DNA of 64,000 nt from Phycisphaerae bacterium (GTDB lineage: Bacteria; Planctomycetota; Phycisphaerae; Sedimentisphaerales; Anaerobacaceae), in contig JAUXAB010000011.1 of the NCBI GenBank assembly GCA_030615025.1, positions 1 to 64,000 on the forward strand, in the 5' to 3' direction. The position numbers and the translations under genes were made by a program. The stretch's first letter is position 1, and each line of letters starts with the position of its first letter. Below, one piece after another: positions 25,544-35,601 of the stretch. The notes beneath the pieces were generated by a model. That model worked only from the letters and a program-made list of their open reading frames with translations, ran no database searches and had not been told where the DNA came from.

Positions 25544-27637
25544 TCAATTTGCTCCCGTTTCCGGCCAAACAGCAGCTTCGCTACCTTCGAACGTAGATAT
25601 CGCCGCAAGCCGCTCCGAAAGAAGCGGGTGCGTGTAGCCCACTATTGCTTCGCCGAAGAAGAACTCATTCACCATACCCGCTCCTTCGACTCTGAGCACC
25701 TTCTCTAATCCCTTTGCTATTCTGCTGCTAATCCGCTTCCAAAGGGACGGCTCGTAATCAAAGTCAAAAACACTGGCTTTTACCATAGCCTTGCTCAACA
25801 TGTCGGGCTTAACCCCCGCATCTATGGCAAACCTGTCAGCCTCAACCTCACGTTGCAACAGGTCAAGGCAGAGCGTTAGATAGTAGTTTGAGTGCATCGT
25901 CACGACTGACAAAAGCTTTAGCCATTCGATTTTCCTCAGGCCCTGTATCAGGTGACCCAGTTCATGTGCCACCGCTGCTTCGAGTTCCTCTGGCGTCAGA
26001 TTTTCCAGCAGGTTCTGATTGGCGCGAAGGGTCGAGGTCTTTCTGATAAGACCTCCTCGAATACAAATTGGCTGCTTGCTTTTTTCCTCTATAATCAGCA
26101 TAGGGACAGTAAGACCGAATCTCTCACATGTCTTCCTTAGAAATTCCTGTATGTTTCCAACCCTTTGCTCGGCATTATCTGCCGGGAATATCGCCTTGTT
26201 GCGTGATTGCCACATAATCTTCGCCGATACGAAACTCACCGTTCGTTTGATGTTGATCACAACAAATATTATAAACGGAAGGGACAAGGTGATCAAAAGA
26301 CAATCACCTCCGATACGACTAATTGGCCTGGATAAAGCCATACTGCCGAACGCGAAAATCCACGCATATAAGACCCCCAGCGGCTTGATAATGAGCGACT
26401 GCTTGGACACCACGTAACAAATAGCGTCAAAAGAAATAACGCCGGTTATGACCGTTATGAAGCTTCCCAATAAGTAGTGCGTGACGATCGCCAACGACAA
26501 AGCCCAGTGCGTCTTTGCTGACTCCAGATGCACAGGCGGCACAAATAAACCTTTCGGTCTTTCAACATAGCCGGTCATTCTTCCCCATTCATTCGCGACG
26601 TTGAAAAGTCGGCGCAAAGAAATAAGGTAAAAAATCAACAAAAGTGCAAAACCTGCGAGCATCACAACCCCTATTGCACGAAGCTTTTTCTCTATGACAT
26701 ACGAACTCACGTCCTTGCCTCTCGCTCTCTCTGCGCCCTTCGCTACAGCGCTCCTGAGTATCCAAGCATTCTCTTCCTCGAAGACCCCGCTTGTTCTTGA
26801 AAAGGCTTTTTCAGAAAATGCCGTGCTAACAACCTTCTGGAGAACCACACCTACTTTGTTCTTGGAAACGTTCGGGTCTTCCACAGCAAGCATGAAAAGG
26901 CTGTTCAACCCGCACAAGAGAGCAAACGGCAGTACGGCCCTGAAACAGACGTGTATCCATCTGTTTGTTACATGAGCTGTGAGCATTTTCCACCGGGAGT
27001 AGCTGTCCTTAACAGACAGGTCAAGCAGCACCACCACAAAAAGACAGACAGAGAAGCTTAGAAGCCAAAACCCAAACACAATCGCCTTGTTAGTGGCGAA
27101 AAGTAAAAACATAAGTACAGACCCTACGAGCGGCATGGTAACCTCAAACCACAGCGGACCAAAGTGACCCTCTACATTCCGGAGAAGCTCTTTTGTCGGA
27201 ACCATCTCCCAGAAGGAGTTTTCAACTGTTACCTGCATCCTTAACAGCCACCTCCCGACGATAAGAAAAATAAGACCGAACAATAAAGCGACTATCCACA
27301 GGCTGAGAAAGCCGAAGTTCGAAAAGCTGGCAATAAAGAACAATGCATAGAATGCAGAGCCTCCACAAAAACATGCCGAGAGGCAAGTGAGCGCGCTAAG
27401 AGTCCTTCCGGGTCTCACTTGCACTTGAACGATAGACCTTTCCTCTTTTGCTGTGACGTGCCAGCAGACCCATGAGACTGCTCTTTCTGAGCCAGGGCGT
27501 GCCTCCATGTCTACGGAGGTTCCATCTCCCACATGGTGCTCAACCTGCCTAACAATTATGAACCGCTTCTCGTTACACCACGACGAAATCAGTTCGATGA
27601 TGGCCCGCTGGGATGAATCGACACAAAAAAGCCCCAT
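25544..27637 (-). CDS. Multi-pass membrane M48-like metallopeptidase
   Basis: EAAVAHELGHLIQG (HExxH) plus many hydrophobic segments. Confidence 0.85.
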   Translation of the reverse strand: MGLFCVDSSQRAIIELISSWCNEKRFIIVRQVEHHVGDGTSVDMEARPGSERAVSWVCWHVTAKEERSIVQVQVRPGRTLSALTCLSACFCGGSAFYALFFIASFSNFGFLSLWIVALLFGLIFLIVGRWLLRMQVTVENSFWEMVPTKELLRNVEGHFGPLWFEVTMPLVGSVLMFLLFATNKAIVFGFWLLSFSVCLFVVVLLDLSVKDSYSRWKMLTAHVTNRWIHVCFRAVLPFALLCGLNSLFMLAVEDPNVSKNKVGVVLQKVVSTAFSEKAFSRTSGVFEEENAWILRSAVAKGAERARGKDVSSYVIEKKLRAIGVVMLAGFALLLIFYLISLRRLFNVANEWGRMTGYVERPKGLFVPPVHLESAKTHWALSLAIVTHYLLGSFITVITGVISFDAICYVVSKQSLIIKPLGVLYAWIFAFGSMALSRPISRIGGDCLLITLSLPFIIFVVINIKRTVSFVSAKIMWQSRNKAIFPADNAEQRVGNIQEFLRKTCERFGLTVPMLIIEEKSKQPICIRGGLIRKTSTLRANQNLLENLTPEELEAAVAHELGHLIQGLRKIEWLKLLSVVTMHSNYYLTLCLDLLQREVEADRFAIDAGVKPDMLSKAMVKASVFDFDYEPSLWKRISSRIAKGLEKVLRVEGAGMVNEFFFGEAIVGYTHPLLSERLAAISTFEGSEAAVWPETGAN

Positions 27638-28697
27638 TTTTTTAAGCCCTATTTTACCTCACGGCCGTAGCGTCCGGCACTCCCAAGAACCTCTTCATTT
27701 TTTCTACGCCGTCACATCAAACAACACCTAACATTCTCATAAGCAGTATACCGGAAACATCTGCCAAGAGCAACTTCCCGAACCACACCGCCACGGTGAT
27801 TAGCCTATTGAACAACAGCAAAGACTTGGTTCCAGCGTAATCTCTGTTAGCCATTCTGCTCGAAGTCTGCTCGTCTCAACTGCGGCTCCCCACGTTTACG
27901 AAAGCACTGTCATTCAACATCACGAGACGTCATTTTCAATCAAACCACGGCTCCTTACCCATCAGCCTTTTGATTCCCTTTTCCCTTTCCTTCTTCGGGT
28001 ATTTGACACCATACTCTTTCTTTACGCCTTCACCACCTTCCCACTCTCACGACCCACCGTTAAAGATGCATGCTCTCATATCCCAGAACCCGCAGTATTT
28101 GCAGTTCCCGCCCACATATATGACATCCAGCTCCACCGGGCAGAACACTCTTTGTTCCTGCTATTCGCTCATATTCATATTACACCCTTCTTTCACCTAC
28201 TATCTTATGAATTTACGTTTACAATTAACCTACTACACAACTCCAGTCGTAGGCTTCACTTACGCACGTCTCGTAGTCCAGGACCTCGATCCACTCCGTT
28301 CATTTTTGAAAATGACTTTTCAAATTCCCCTGATTATTGGCTTGCCCCCTTCTCAATTGCTACATGGAACCTCCCGTTTCTAGCCGCTGATCTTATTGAT
28401 ATGCATCCCTCAAGCTTTGCGCATTTCTATCAAACACCGTTTACCCATCGACATCTCTCTCAAGGTCGACTAAATTCTTCCGGTCGAAGACCGTTTGCAA
28501 CCGCGCCAGCGATACAAAGAATTTCGCACCTCAGAAAAGAACAATTATTGTGCTGAGGCACCAAATTTCTTAGCCGAAGCACTTTATGTTCTTTTCTGGA
28601 CCGTTGGTACAGATAACCAACCATAATCACTGCTTTGCGCAGCCAAGCAAAATAGGGCCTGCTAACCGGTGCATGACTGAACCAGCGGTGAAAGCGG

Positions 28698-29447
28698 TTA
28701 AAATTCCTTACCGCATTTTGCACACCTGGACCGACTGTTTACATCGACGTAACATCCATGCCATTTTTTGCAGGCACAACAATCCACGATTACCTTACCG
28801 CATTTCGAACAAATCTTGTCACGGTTTTCATCGAAATGGTAGCCATGCCGCTTTTTACAGGTACACCAGGGAAACTTTTTTCTCATAAATCTCACCCCCT
28901 TCACAAAATACACCTCGTCAAAGCCCTGGAGCCTCAATTCGTGTTCGGTAGGCTTGCTGTTCTGGAAACCGAGCCACATTTGCTCCACCTCCTTCAGGGG
29001 CACCCTTTTCTGTTTGAGGCATCTTTCCCTGACAGTCCCGAAAGGCGCGTCGAATACAACACATATCTTCACGTGATGGGCATTGGGGCCTTGCAGTGAA
29101 TGCCACCTTGCCCGCCTGGACATATGGCAGGCGTCCAGAACAACATTGTGCTTCTTTCTCAAAGCCTCGCATTTCATGGATTCGAAGACGTTCCATACCT
29201 TGGTTTCATGCCTGGAACCCTCGAAGCCGCCACGCAAGCGCTTCCTTATTTCGTCAGAGCTTATAACCGTAAAGCCCTTGCAAAGCCTCCGCGCCAGCGT
29301 GGTTTTTCCAGCATGGGAAGGCCCACAAAGAACAATCAGCCTGGGCAACTCTCCGATACCAGCCTCCTCAAGCCCTGCCTTGCGCCGTGCTTTCGTTTCC
29401 TGGATTTTCTCCGGATAATATGCATCCCAAAACTGCATAGCAATCAC
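28698..29447 (-). CDS. P-loop kinase (AAA_33/polynucleotide kinase-like) with two tandem C-terminal zinc-knuckle repeats
   Basis: IVLCGPSHAGKTTLARRL; C-terminal CTCKKRHGYHFDENRDKICSKCGK / CACKKWHGCYVDVNSRSRCAKCGK; SD GAGGTGATTGCTATG. Confidence 0.78.
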   Translation of the reverse strand: MIAMQFWDAYYPEKIQETKARRKAGLEEAGIGELPRLIVLCGPSHAGKTTLARRLCKGFTVISSDEIRKRLRGGFEGSRHETKVWNVFESMKCEALRKKHNVVLDACHMSRRARWHSLQGPNAHHVKICVVFDAPFGTVRERCLKQKRVPLKEVEQMWLGFQNSKPTEHELRLQGFDEVYFVKGVRFMRKKFPWCTCKKRHGYHFDENRDKICSKCGKVIVDCCACKKWHGCYVDVNSRSRCAKCGKEF

Positions 29448-29888
29448 CTCGGGTAAAGCGCGTGCGGAATTCTTTACCTGATTTCTTTTTGAGCTGAGCC
29501 GGTGGAAATCAGAGTTATGGATTCCGCTGAAAAATTGGAGGTGATTGCTGCTCTGGGGACGCTACAAGTGGAGAAATCACAGGATGAAAGCTCACAGGCC
29601 AGAGCGCGGTGCCGCGGCTAACTGTAAACCTCAGCAGGGATTGGCAGCCCCGTCCTTACTGACAGGAATCTTGCTGCTGCCCAGGTTATGCCGTATGTCC
29701 GGTGGTCGAGGTTCTCCTTTGGCGGAACACGGACAGGCTCTGGCTTTGTCTCGCCGCTGAACAGGTGTGCCTGCCTCATTCAGCCCCGCTTTCTGGCTCT
29801 TCGGATTTGTGTCCCGTGCAGGCGTCTGAACATTCCCCGCAAACGTGAAGGCTTTTTCCATACTCCCCAGCCACAATGTACAGGTCTT

Positions 29889-30098
29889 CTACGAGCTTGC
29901 CGCACAGGTCGCATTCGCCCATGTTTTCACCTCCTCAGACAGTTTATTCAGGCAATAGCTGCAAAGGTTCAACAGCGCCTTGATACTTCCAGATTGTCCT
30001 CTGAAAGTCAGGCACTTCTCACCTTTCTCTACCACGTTACCGCACTGATAACAGCACCTTATTCTTAAAGGGGTTTCTACGGAAACCCTACAGTTCAT
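29889..30098 (-). CDS. Small zinc-finger-like protein
   Basis: CYQCGNVVEKGEKCLTFRGQSGSIKALLNLCSYCLNKL. Confidence 0.6.
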   Translation of the reverse strand: MNCRVSVETPLRIRCCYQCGNVVEKGEKCLTFRGQSGSIKALLNLCSYCLNKLSEEVKTWANATCAASS

Positions 30099-30406
30099 GC
30101 TTTTACCTCCTCATCTTTTTGAAAGACCTTGTGTTTCTCCTCAATGATGTCACAGAACCTTCTGAGTTCTTCAATCCATTCTGGGTTTATCGTATATTCC
30201 CCGCGAGCAAGCTTTGCGACTTGGCCATCCTCTATGAGGCTCCGTAGTAACTTCCAGGTACCCTGATGGCTGATTTGTCCCCTTGACCTCCTGATTAGCG
30301 CACGCAACTGTCTGAATGTCATAAACCCCATTTGTGCAAGTCCCCAGATTACTAGTTCCCGTGAGTTGCGGGGCTGCCCGAAGGGGCTGAGGGTCGGCAG
30401 CTTCAT
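30095..30406 (-). CDS. Winged-helix DNA-binding protein
   Basis: MTFRQLRALIRRSRGQISHQGTWKLLRSLIEDGQVAKLARGEYTINPEW; overlaps neighbours by 4 nt. Confidence 0.65.
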   Translation of the reverse strand: MKLPTLSPFGQPRNSRELVIWGLAQMGFMTFRQLRALIRRSRGQISHQGTWKLLRSLIEDGQVAKLARGEYTINPEWIEELRRFCDIIEEKHKVFQKDEEVKA

Positions 30407-30591
30407 TCCCCCAGCCTCCTTATGCTCTCAAGGACAGATTCTTTATCCATCTCGACCTTTCGCACAAATACAAGCTTCTCGAATGTGTAGACTAGTACCG
30501 CTGAATTTTCCGAAATTCCGACACTGTCCCTCAACTTCTTGGGAATTACCAATCGCCCCTTGTCGTCCAATCGAGCCATTGCCATTTCCAT
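30403..30591 (-). CDS. AbrB/SpoVT-like transcriptional regulator
   Basis: MARLDDKGRLVIPKKLRDSVGISENSAVLVY. Confidence 0.8.
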   Translation of the reverse strand: MEMAMARLDDKGRLVIPKKLRDSVGISENSAVLVYTFEKLVFVRKVEMDKESVLESIRRLGE

Positions 30592-30954
30592 GCTATCACC
30601 TTTTACCTTAGAAGCGTTCGTTTCCGAATCGCCCTGTTTATTGTTTTACCATCCGTAGGAACTGGAGGCGTCCCGCTAGGGGAAAGCGACATTGTGTGCT
30701 TCTCTACTTAGCTCGAACCTGAGAAGCCAGCAAGTCGGTTTCAGACGGAAGCACGTATATCGCGGGTTCGGGCCGCACAATGTGGAAGTAGTAAGAGCTA
30801 CTGGAGCTGTCGAGGCCCGCGTTACAGCCCGGCGATAGAATACGTTTTAGCCCAGTCTGCCGTGATGTCTGGAGTTGACAGAGATGCATATGTTGGTTAT
30901 TCTAAGCACACAACTAATGGACGTTGCCGTCTCCATGATTTGTAACAACAGAAA

Positions 30955-30967
30955 AGTATATAAAATC
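30955..30967 (+). promoter_or_regulatory. Archaeal-type TATA box upstream of the mre11-like gene
   Basis: AGTATATAAAATC about 50 nt before the TTG start at 31009. Confidence 0.5.
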
Positions 30968-31008
30968 AAAAAATATGAAGTATAGTAGTGCCAATAGGAG
31001 ATGATCAG

Positions 31009-32139
31009 TTGGTTCGTTTAATTCAAACATCTGACTGGCAAATTGGAATGAAAGGCGGAGGACTTGGAGAAGCTGGCCCCCTTGTGCGCGAGACCCGAAT
31101 TGAATCAATCCACAACGTATTGAAATCCGCTCAGAAAAAAGAAGTCGACTTTGTTCTATTGTGTGGCGATATCTTTGAGCACAACATGGTAAGTCAAGAG
31201 ACTGTCAAGAAAGTTGTTGCCATATTTAATCAATATCCCCGCATCCCTATTTATCTTCTCCCAGGGAATCACGATGTCCTTGGCGCAGATTGTGTTTACA
31301 ATAGGGCAATATTTCAACGCTTAAAGCACCTTACTATCCTCTCTACAAGCAACCCTGTTGAGGTCAGTGGCGCAACCCTTCATCCTTGCCCGGTTCTCTC
31401 AAAACTCACCACACAGGATCTTACGGCAACAATTCCAAGCGTTCGCGATATAGACGGCATCCATATAGGAGTTGCACACGGTAGTCTGGTAGGGAAGTTT
31501 CCTTCCTCAAACTGGGAAGACACGACTTTGCCAGTTGAGCTATCTTGTATCGAAAGAACGGGCATAGATTACCTTGCTCTGGGCCATTGGCATAGTCATA
31601 GAGCTTTTGACGATGGGACCGGAGTAGCGCGAATTGCATATTCCGGGACTCACGAGCAAACCAAGTTTGGTGAAGACAATGCAGGACAATGCCTGCTGGT
31701 TGAAATCGATAAGAAAGGGGACCCACCTAAGATTGACACTATAAGGACCGGTCAATTGACATGGACATCCGACGAGCTTGAGATTAAAGATTCTTCCTCT
31801 CTCAATGAACTCAAGAGTCATTTCGAAGCAGTCAAAGGTATTGATATGGTTAGACTGGTGCTCCACGGGGAATTGCCGTTAGAACTCAAAGAAGAACTTG
31901 AGAATATGCTGGAATTTCAAGCAACAATACACAAGAACCTCAGAGTGAAATCAGAGTCACTCAATATCACCGTGCCACCGCAGTTGGAAACGCCATTCGA
32001 CTTCGGAGATCCAATCTTAAATCAGACCGAGACATACTTGAAACAATCATTAGCAGACGAGACTGACCCGAAACAGAGAAGGATAATAGTCGAGGCTCTT
32101 GCCCACTTACAAAGATACGGAAAGGGGGTTGGGGCATGA
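31009..32139 (+). CDS. Mre11/SbcD-like DNA repair exonuclease
   Basis: QTSDWQIG, LCGDIFEHN, LPGNHDVLG, VAHGSL, LALGHWHSH metallophosphoesterase motifs. Confidence 0.85.
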   Translation: MVRLIQTSDWQIGMKGGGLGEAGPLVRETRIESIHNVLKSAQKKEVDFVLLCGDIFEHNMVSQETVKKVVAIFNQYPRIPIYLLPGNHDVLGADCVYNRAIFQRLKHLTILSTSNPVEVSGATLHPCPVLSKLTTQDLTATIPSVRDIDGIHIGVAHGSLVGKFPSSNWEDTTLPVELSCIERTGIDYLALGHWHSHRAFDDGTGVARIAYSGTHEQTKFGEDNAGQCLLVEIDKKGDPPKIDTIRTGQLTWTSDELEIKDSSSLNELKSHFEAVKGIDMVRLVLHGELPLELKEELENMLEFQATIHKNLRVKSESLNITVPPQLETPFDFGDPILNQTETYLKQSLADETDPKQRRIIVEALAHLQRYGKGVGA

Positions 32140-34841
32140 AGCTTCACTGGGTAGAACTCGAAAACTGGAGAAAGCACACCAAGACAAGAATTGATTTTGA
32201 CGAGAATGCAACAGTAATATATGGCCCGAATGAGACGGGGAAATCAACCATTCTGGAAGCCTTGAGCAAAGGGCTTTTTGACAGGTCAAGCTCTCGCGCC
32301 GAAGCCATCAGGTGCGTTAAACCCCTTACCGCTCCAGGAAACGTAACATCGACGGTCACTATTGAGTTCACTCTGAACAAAACCAGGTATCGCGTGGAGA
32401 AGAACTTCAATTTGAGAAGAGGAACTTCCCTGTTTAAGGTTGTTGGCAAAAAACCCGTTCTTCAGGCTCAAGATGACTCAGCAGATGAGCAGTTGATACA
32501 ACTACTGGAAGCAGATTTGCCTTCCTTAAGAGGAAGCAAGCCTTCCCAGTGGGGCGCTTTTCGCTGGCTGTGGGCTCCCCAGGAAAACCGAGAACTTCCA
32601 ACTGACAAAGATGGGGACCCAACCGCCGCCCTCCACTTGGAAACGGGAGCGACCGGCGGTGTGCTTGTCACCCCGAAATTCCAGGCCGTTCAAAATCTTG
32701 TTCAGACCTCGTGTGCTCGTTATTTTACAAAGACTGGAAGAGCTGTCACCAGTTCCCCTATATCAAACATCGAAGAACAGATTCAGGAACATCAAAATAG
32801 AAGTGCAGAACTTGCTGACAAGATAGAAAAGGTTGAGGATGAAAAACAGCAATTGGAAGGGCTTGAACGACAGCTTCCCGACATTGAGAAGAAGCTGGCA
32901 GAGACCAGAGAGGAGCTGGAAAAGGCTCAGACCGAGGTAGTCGACCTTTCTGCCATCGAGTCCAAACTGAAAGCCTCTGAGGCCGATGTCAGGGAGGCCG
33001 AAAGGGATGTGCAAGATGCAAACAAATCGATACAGGAACTCAAGAAATCCGCACAGGAAGTAGAGAAGCTCCAGAAGAAAGAGAAGAAGGCAAGAGACAG
33101 CCTTTCCCGACTCGAGGCCGTGTGCGAGCACTCGGAGAAACGCCAGCAGGAGATTAAGGCAGAGGTCGATGAGAAAGCGATGAAAATAAGGGAGTGCGAG
33201 GAACTGACGAAGGACGCCCGAATCCTGTGGACTATGGCCGACACCGCAAAGAAAATCGAGGATCTGAATGGAAAGATAAAGAAGATAAATGACATCACCA
33301 AAAAAATCGAGGATCTGTCAAAGGATGAAGCACCCCTTGTCCCCACCGACGACGAGATAGAGAAACTTGGCCAGAGTCAGGCGCGAATCCAAGCATTGAA
33401 GGAGAGCCTGGTGGCGAGAGGACTAACGGTAACCATCACACCCGGAAAGAAAGGGTCACTTCAGGTGGAGGTAGATGGAGAGAAACTCGAAGACGGAAGA
33501 CTAAAAGCGACAGGTGCCGAGAGCGTAAGCGTGACAGCACCGGATTTGGGGAAGGTTGCTGTCAAAGCCGAAATTAAGCAGGCACACGACGCAAAGGTCG
33601 ACATCGAGCGTCTTCAGACCGGTATTCAGAGTACACTGAACAAATACAGTGTAAAGTCTATAGATCAACTGAAAGAGCTAAGCCGGACACAGAACGAGAT
33701 TTCGAAAAAGATAGACCTGTTGCAGGCCGAGAGGAAGGGAATTGACGAGCGCCCCGTCAACGGGATAACTCGTGACCTGAAAAAGCTCGACAAAACATTG
33801 GAAGAATGTAAAAAGATTAAAAGGACACCCAACGCCATAAAATTGAACCCGGTGGACGGTGACCTTGGAGAACTCGTGAACAAAAAGGAACAAGAGCAGG
33901 AGACTGCAAAAACCGTCCTCGACAAAGCGAGAACTCAAAGAGATGAAGTCGACAAGGGGCTTCTGGAAAGAAAGCAAGAATTGGCAGGAATCCGGGCGGA
34001 ACAGAAGAATTTTTCTGAGGATCTTGAAAAGGCAAGAGCCCAGGAGCGTGAGGTCATTCGACAACACGGGTCGGTTGAGAGCCAAGAAAAAATACTGAGA
34101 AGCGCGGAGGCAAATGTCAAGAAGAGAACCGAAACGTATGAGAAAATAAAGCAGCGGCATGAGGAGCTGGAGAAAGGTCCGGTAAACAGAATAAAACGCC
34201 TGAAGAAGCAGATAGTAAACCAGGAGCAAGTAATTCAACAACAACGAACTTCCATAGATCAACTCAAAGGTGGGATAGCCAAGGAAAGTCTGGGGGGAGC
34301 ATATTCAGAATTAGCGGAAACCGAATCCCATATTGAGATTCAAAGTGAAAGGCTTGAGAAAGAACGGATACGCGCAGAGTCGTACAAACTCTTGAAGCAA
34401 GCATTAGAGCACCAGTATCGCTCAGCCTTATCAGCCGTGGTGGGCCCAATACGGGATGAAGTAAAGAGTTCATTGGGTTACGTTACAGGATTCTTGCACG
34501 AGGATGTGGACCTCAATGAATATCTGTTTCCAACCAGGCTCGGTGAGCGTGGTCTTGAGGATATATCATTGGAATTTAATGACGCCTCCTCTGGATTGAA
34601 AGAGGTATTGGCTCTCTGCGTCAGGTTAGCCGTTGCAAAACATTTAAGCGCAAGAGATTCCCAGTGCCTTGTTCTCGATGATCCCTTCGTGCATGTCAGT
34701 TCTGACCGATCGAACAGAATAATCGAGAAGATAAATGAAGCAATAAACGATCACTCACTCCAGGTGATAGTGTTTACTCACCGGCCAATGGAGTTTGCCG
34801 GATTCACCGGCAGGATGGTGGACATTCAAGGTGTTAAATAA
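32136..34841 (+). CDS. Rad50/SbcC-like SMC-family ATPase
   Basis: YGPNETGKSTILEAL Walker A, long coiled coils, CLVLDDPFVHVSSDRSNRI Walker B; ATGA overlap with the mre11-like gene. Confidence 0.88.
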   Translation: MKLHWVELENWRKHTKTRIDFDENATVIYGPNETGKSTILEALSKGLFDRSSSRAEAIRCVKPLTAPGNVTSTVTIEFTLNKTRYRVEKNFNLRRGTSLFKVVGKKPVLQAQDDSADEQLIQLLEADLPSLRGSKPSQWGAFRWLWAPQENRELPTDKDGDPTAALHLETGATGGVLVTPKFQAVQNLVQTSCARYFTKTGRAVTSSPISNIEEQIQEHQNRSAELADKIEKVEDEKQQLEGLERQLPDIEKKLAETREELEKAQTEVVDLSAIESKLKASEADVREAERDVQDANKSIQELKKSAQEVEKLQKKEKKARDSLSRLEAVCEHSEKRQQEIKAEVDEKAMKIRECEELTKDARILWTMADTAKKIEDLNGKIKKINDITKKIEDLSKDEAPLVPTDDEIEKLGQSQARIQALKESLVARGLTVTITPGKKGSLQVEVDGEKLEDGRLKATGAESVSVTAPDLGKVAVKAEIKQAHDAKVDIERLQTGIQSTLNKYSVKSIDQLKELSRTQNEISKKIDLLQAERKGIDERPVNGITRDLKKLDKTLEECKKIKRTPNAIKLNPVDGDLGELVNKKEQEQETAKTVLDKARTQRDEVDKGLLERKQELAGIRAEQKNFSEDLEKARAQEREVIRQHGSVESQEKILRSAEANVKKRTETYEKIKQRHEELEKGPVNRIKRLKKQIVNQEQVIQQQRTSIDQLKGGIAKESLGGAYSELAETESHIEIQSERLEKERIRAESYKLLKQALEHQYRSALSAVVGPIRDEVKSSLGYVTGFLHEDVDLNEYLFPTRLGERGLEDISLEFNDASSGLKEVLALCVRLAVAKHLSARDSQCLVLDDPFVHVSSDRSNRIIEKINEAINDHSLQVIVFTHRPMEFAGFTGRMVDIQGVK

Positions 34842-34911
34842 TAATCACAAGACTTCCTCTTGGACCACATGATAATTTAGCAAGCGGAAGCCTATCGAAG
34901 CTCACATGCAG

Positions 34912-35493
34912 CTATTGTTCAAGCCACTCCTCTTCTTCCACCCGTCTTCGGAGCCGTGTGTTCACTTTTTTTGGCGCTTCCCTTATGTATTTCTGTGCTT
35001 CTTCCTTCCTCTCACCTTTAAGTGTATGCAAATACTCCATAGCATTTTCCACAGAAAAGCCCTTTCCATCGTGTTTGAATTTCGGGGGCAGGTCGGTCCA
35101 AATAACAGCATCAAAGCCATGCTGCTTAGCCCACTCTCTGACAATTTCTCGCACCTTTTCGGAAGTGTTACAACGACATTTTCCATCTACAAGTCTCACG
35201 AAACCTATAGGGCGCTCGGTAATACACCCCTCCCTCTCACGAAGGTCATCAATGGCTTCATCAACTTCTGTTCGCGAACTAACAGCAAATTGTGTTTGTT
35301 TGTTCTCTCCATTCTTCGGGTCAATCACCAGGGTCAAAGCCCCCTTGCGTTTTCTTGATATGCGCGAGAACTCTATCGGAAGAACCGGCCCTTCTTCTTG
35401 CCAGCCTTCCTTCGTAATGGGAAGGTCACGCGTATCCCAAATTAAAGAGCCCCAACCAATTATTGCGATTCTCATACGTCTCTCCTTGTGCAC
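34912..35493 (-). CDS. Gamma-glutamylcyclotransferase-like fold protein
   Basis: MRIAIIGWGSLIWDTRDLP...LPIEFSRISRKRKGALTLVI. Confidence 0.65.
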   Translation of the reverse strand: MHKERRMRIAIIGWGSLIWDTRDLPITKEGWQEEGPVLPIEFSRISRKRKGALTLVIDPKNGENKQTQFAVSSRTEVDEAIDDLREREGCITERPIGFVRLVDGKCRCNTSEKVREIVREWAKQHGFDAVIWTDLPPKFKHDGKGFSVENAMEYLHTLKGERKEEAQKYIREAPKKVNTRLRRRVEEEEWLEQ

Positions 35494-35601
35494 TTAAATT
35501 GGCTTCTGCCATCTTAGATTACGAAGTTTCTATTTAAAAACAAGGCATATGTAGTTACAAAAGAACTATATTCACCCCGGCAGCAGCCGGAGACATCATG
35601 A

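Noticed and set aside
27970-28556. ORFs in the pyrimidine-rich gap
   Set aside because: Composition-driven translations (Ser/Pro/Tyr/Phe rich), no recognisable domain.
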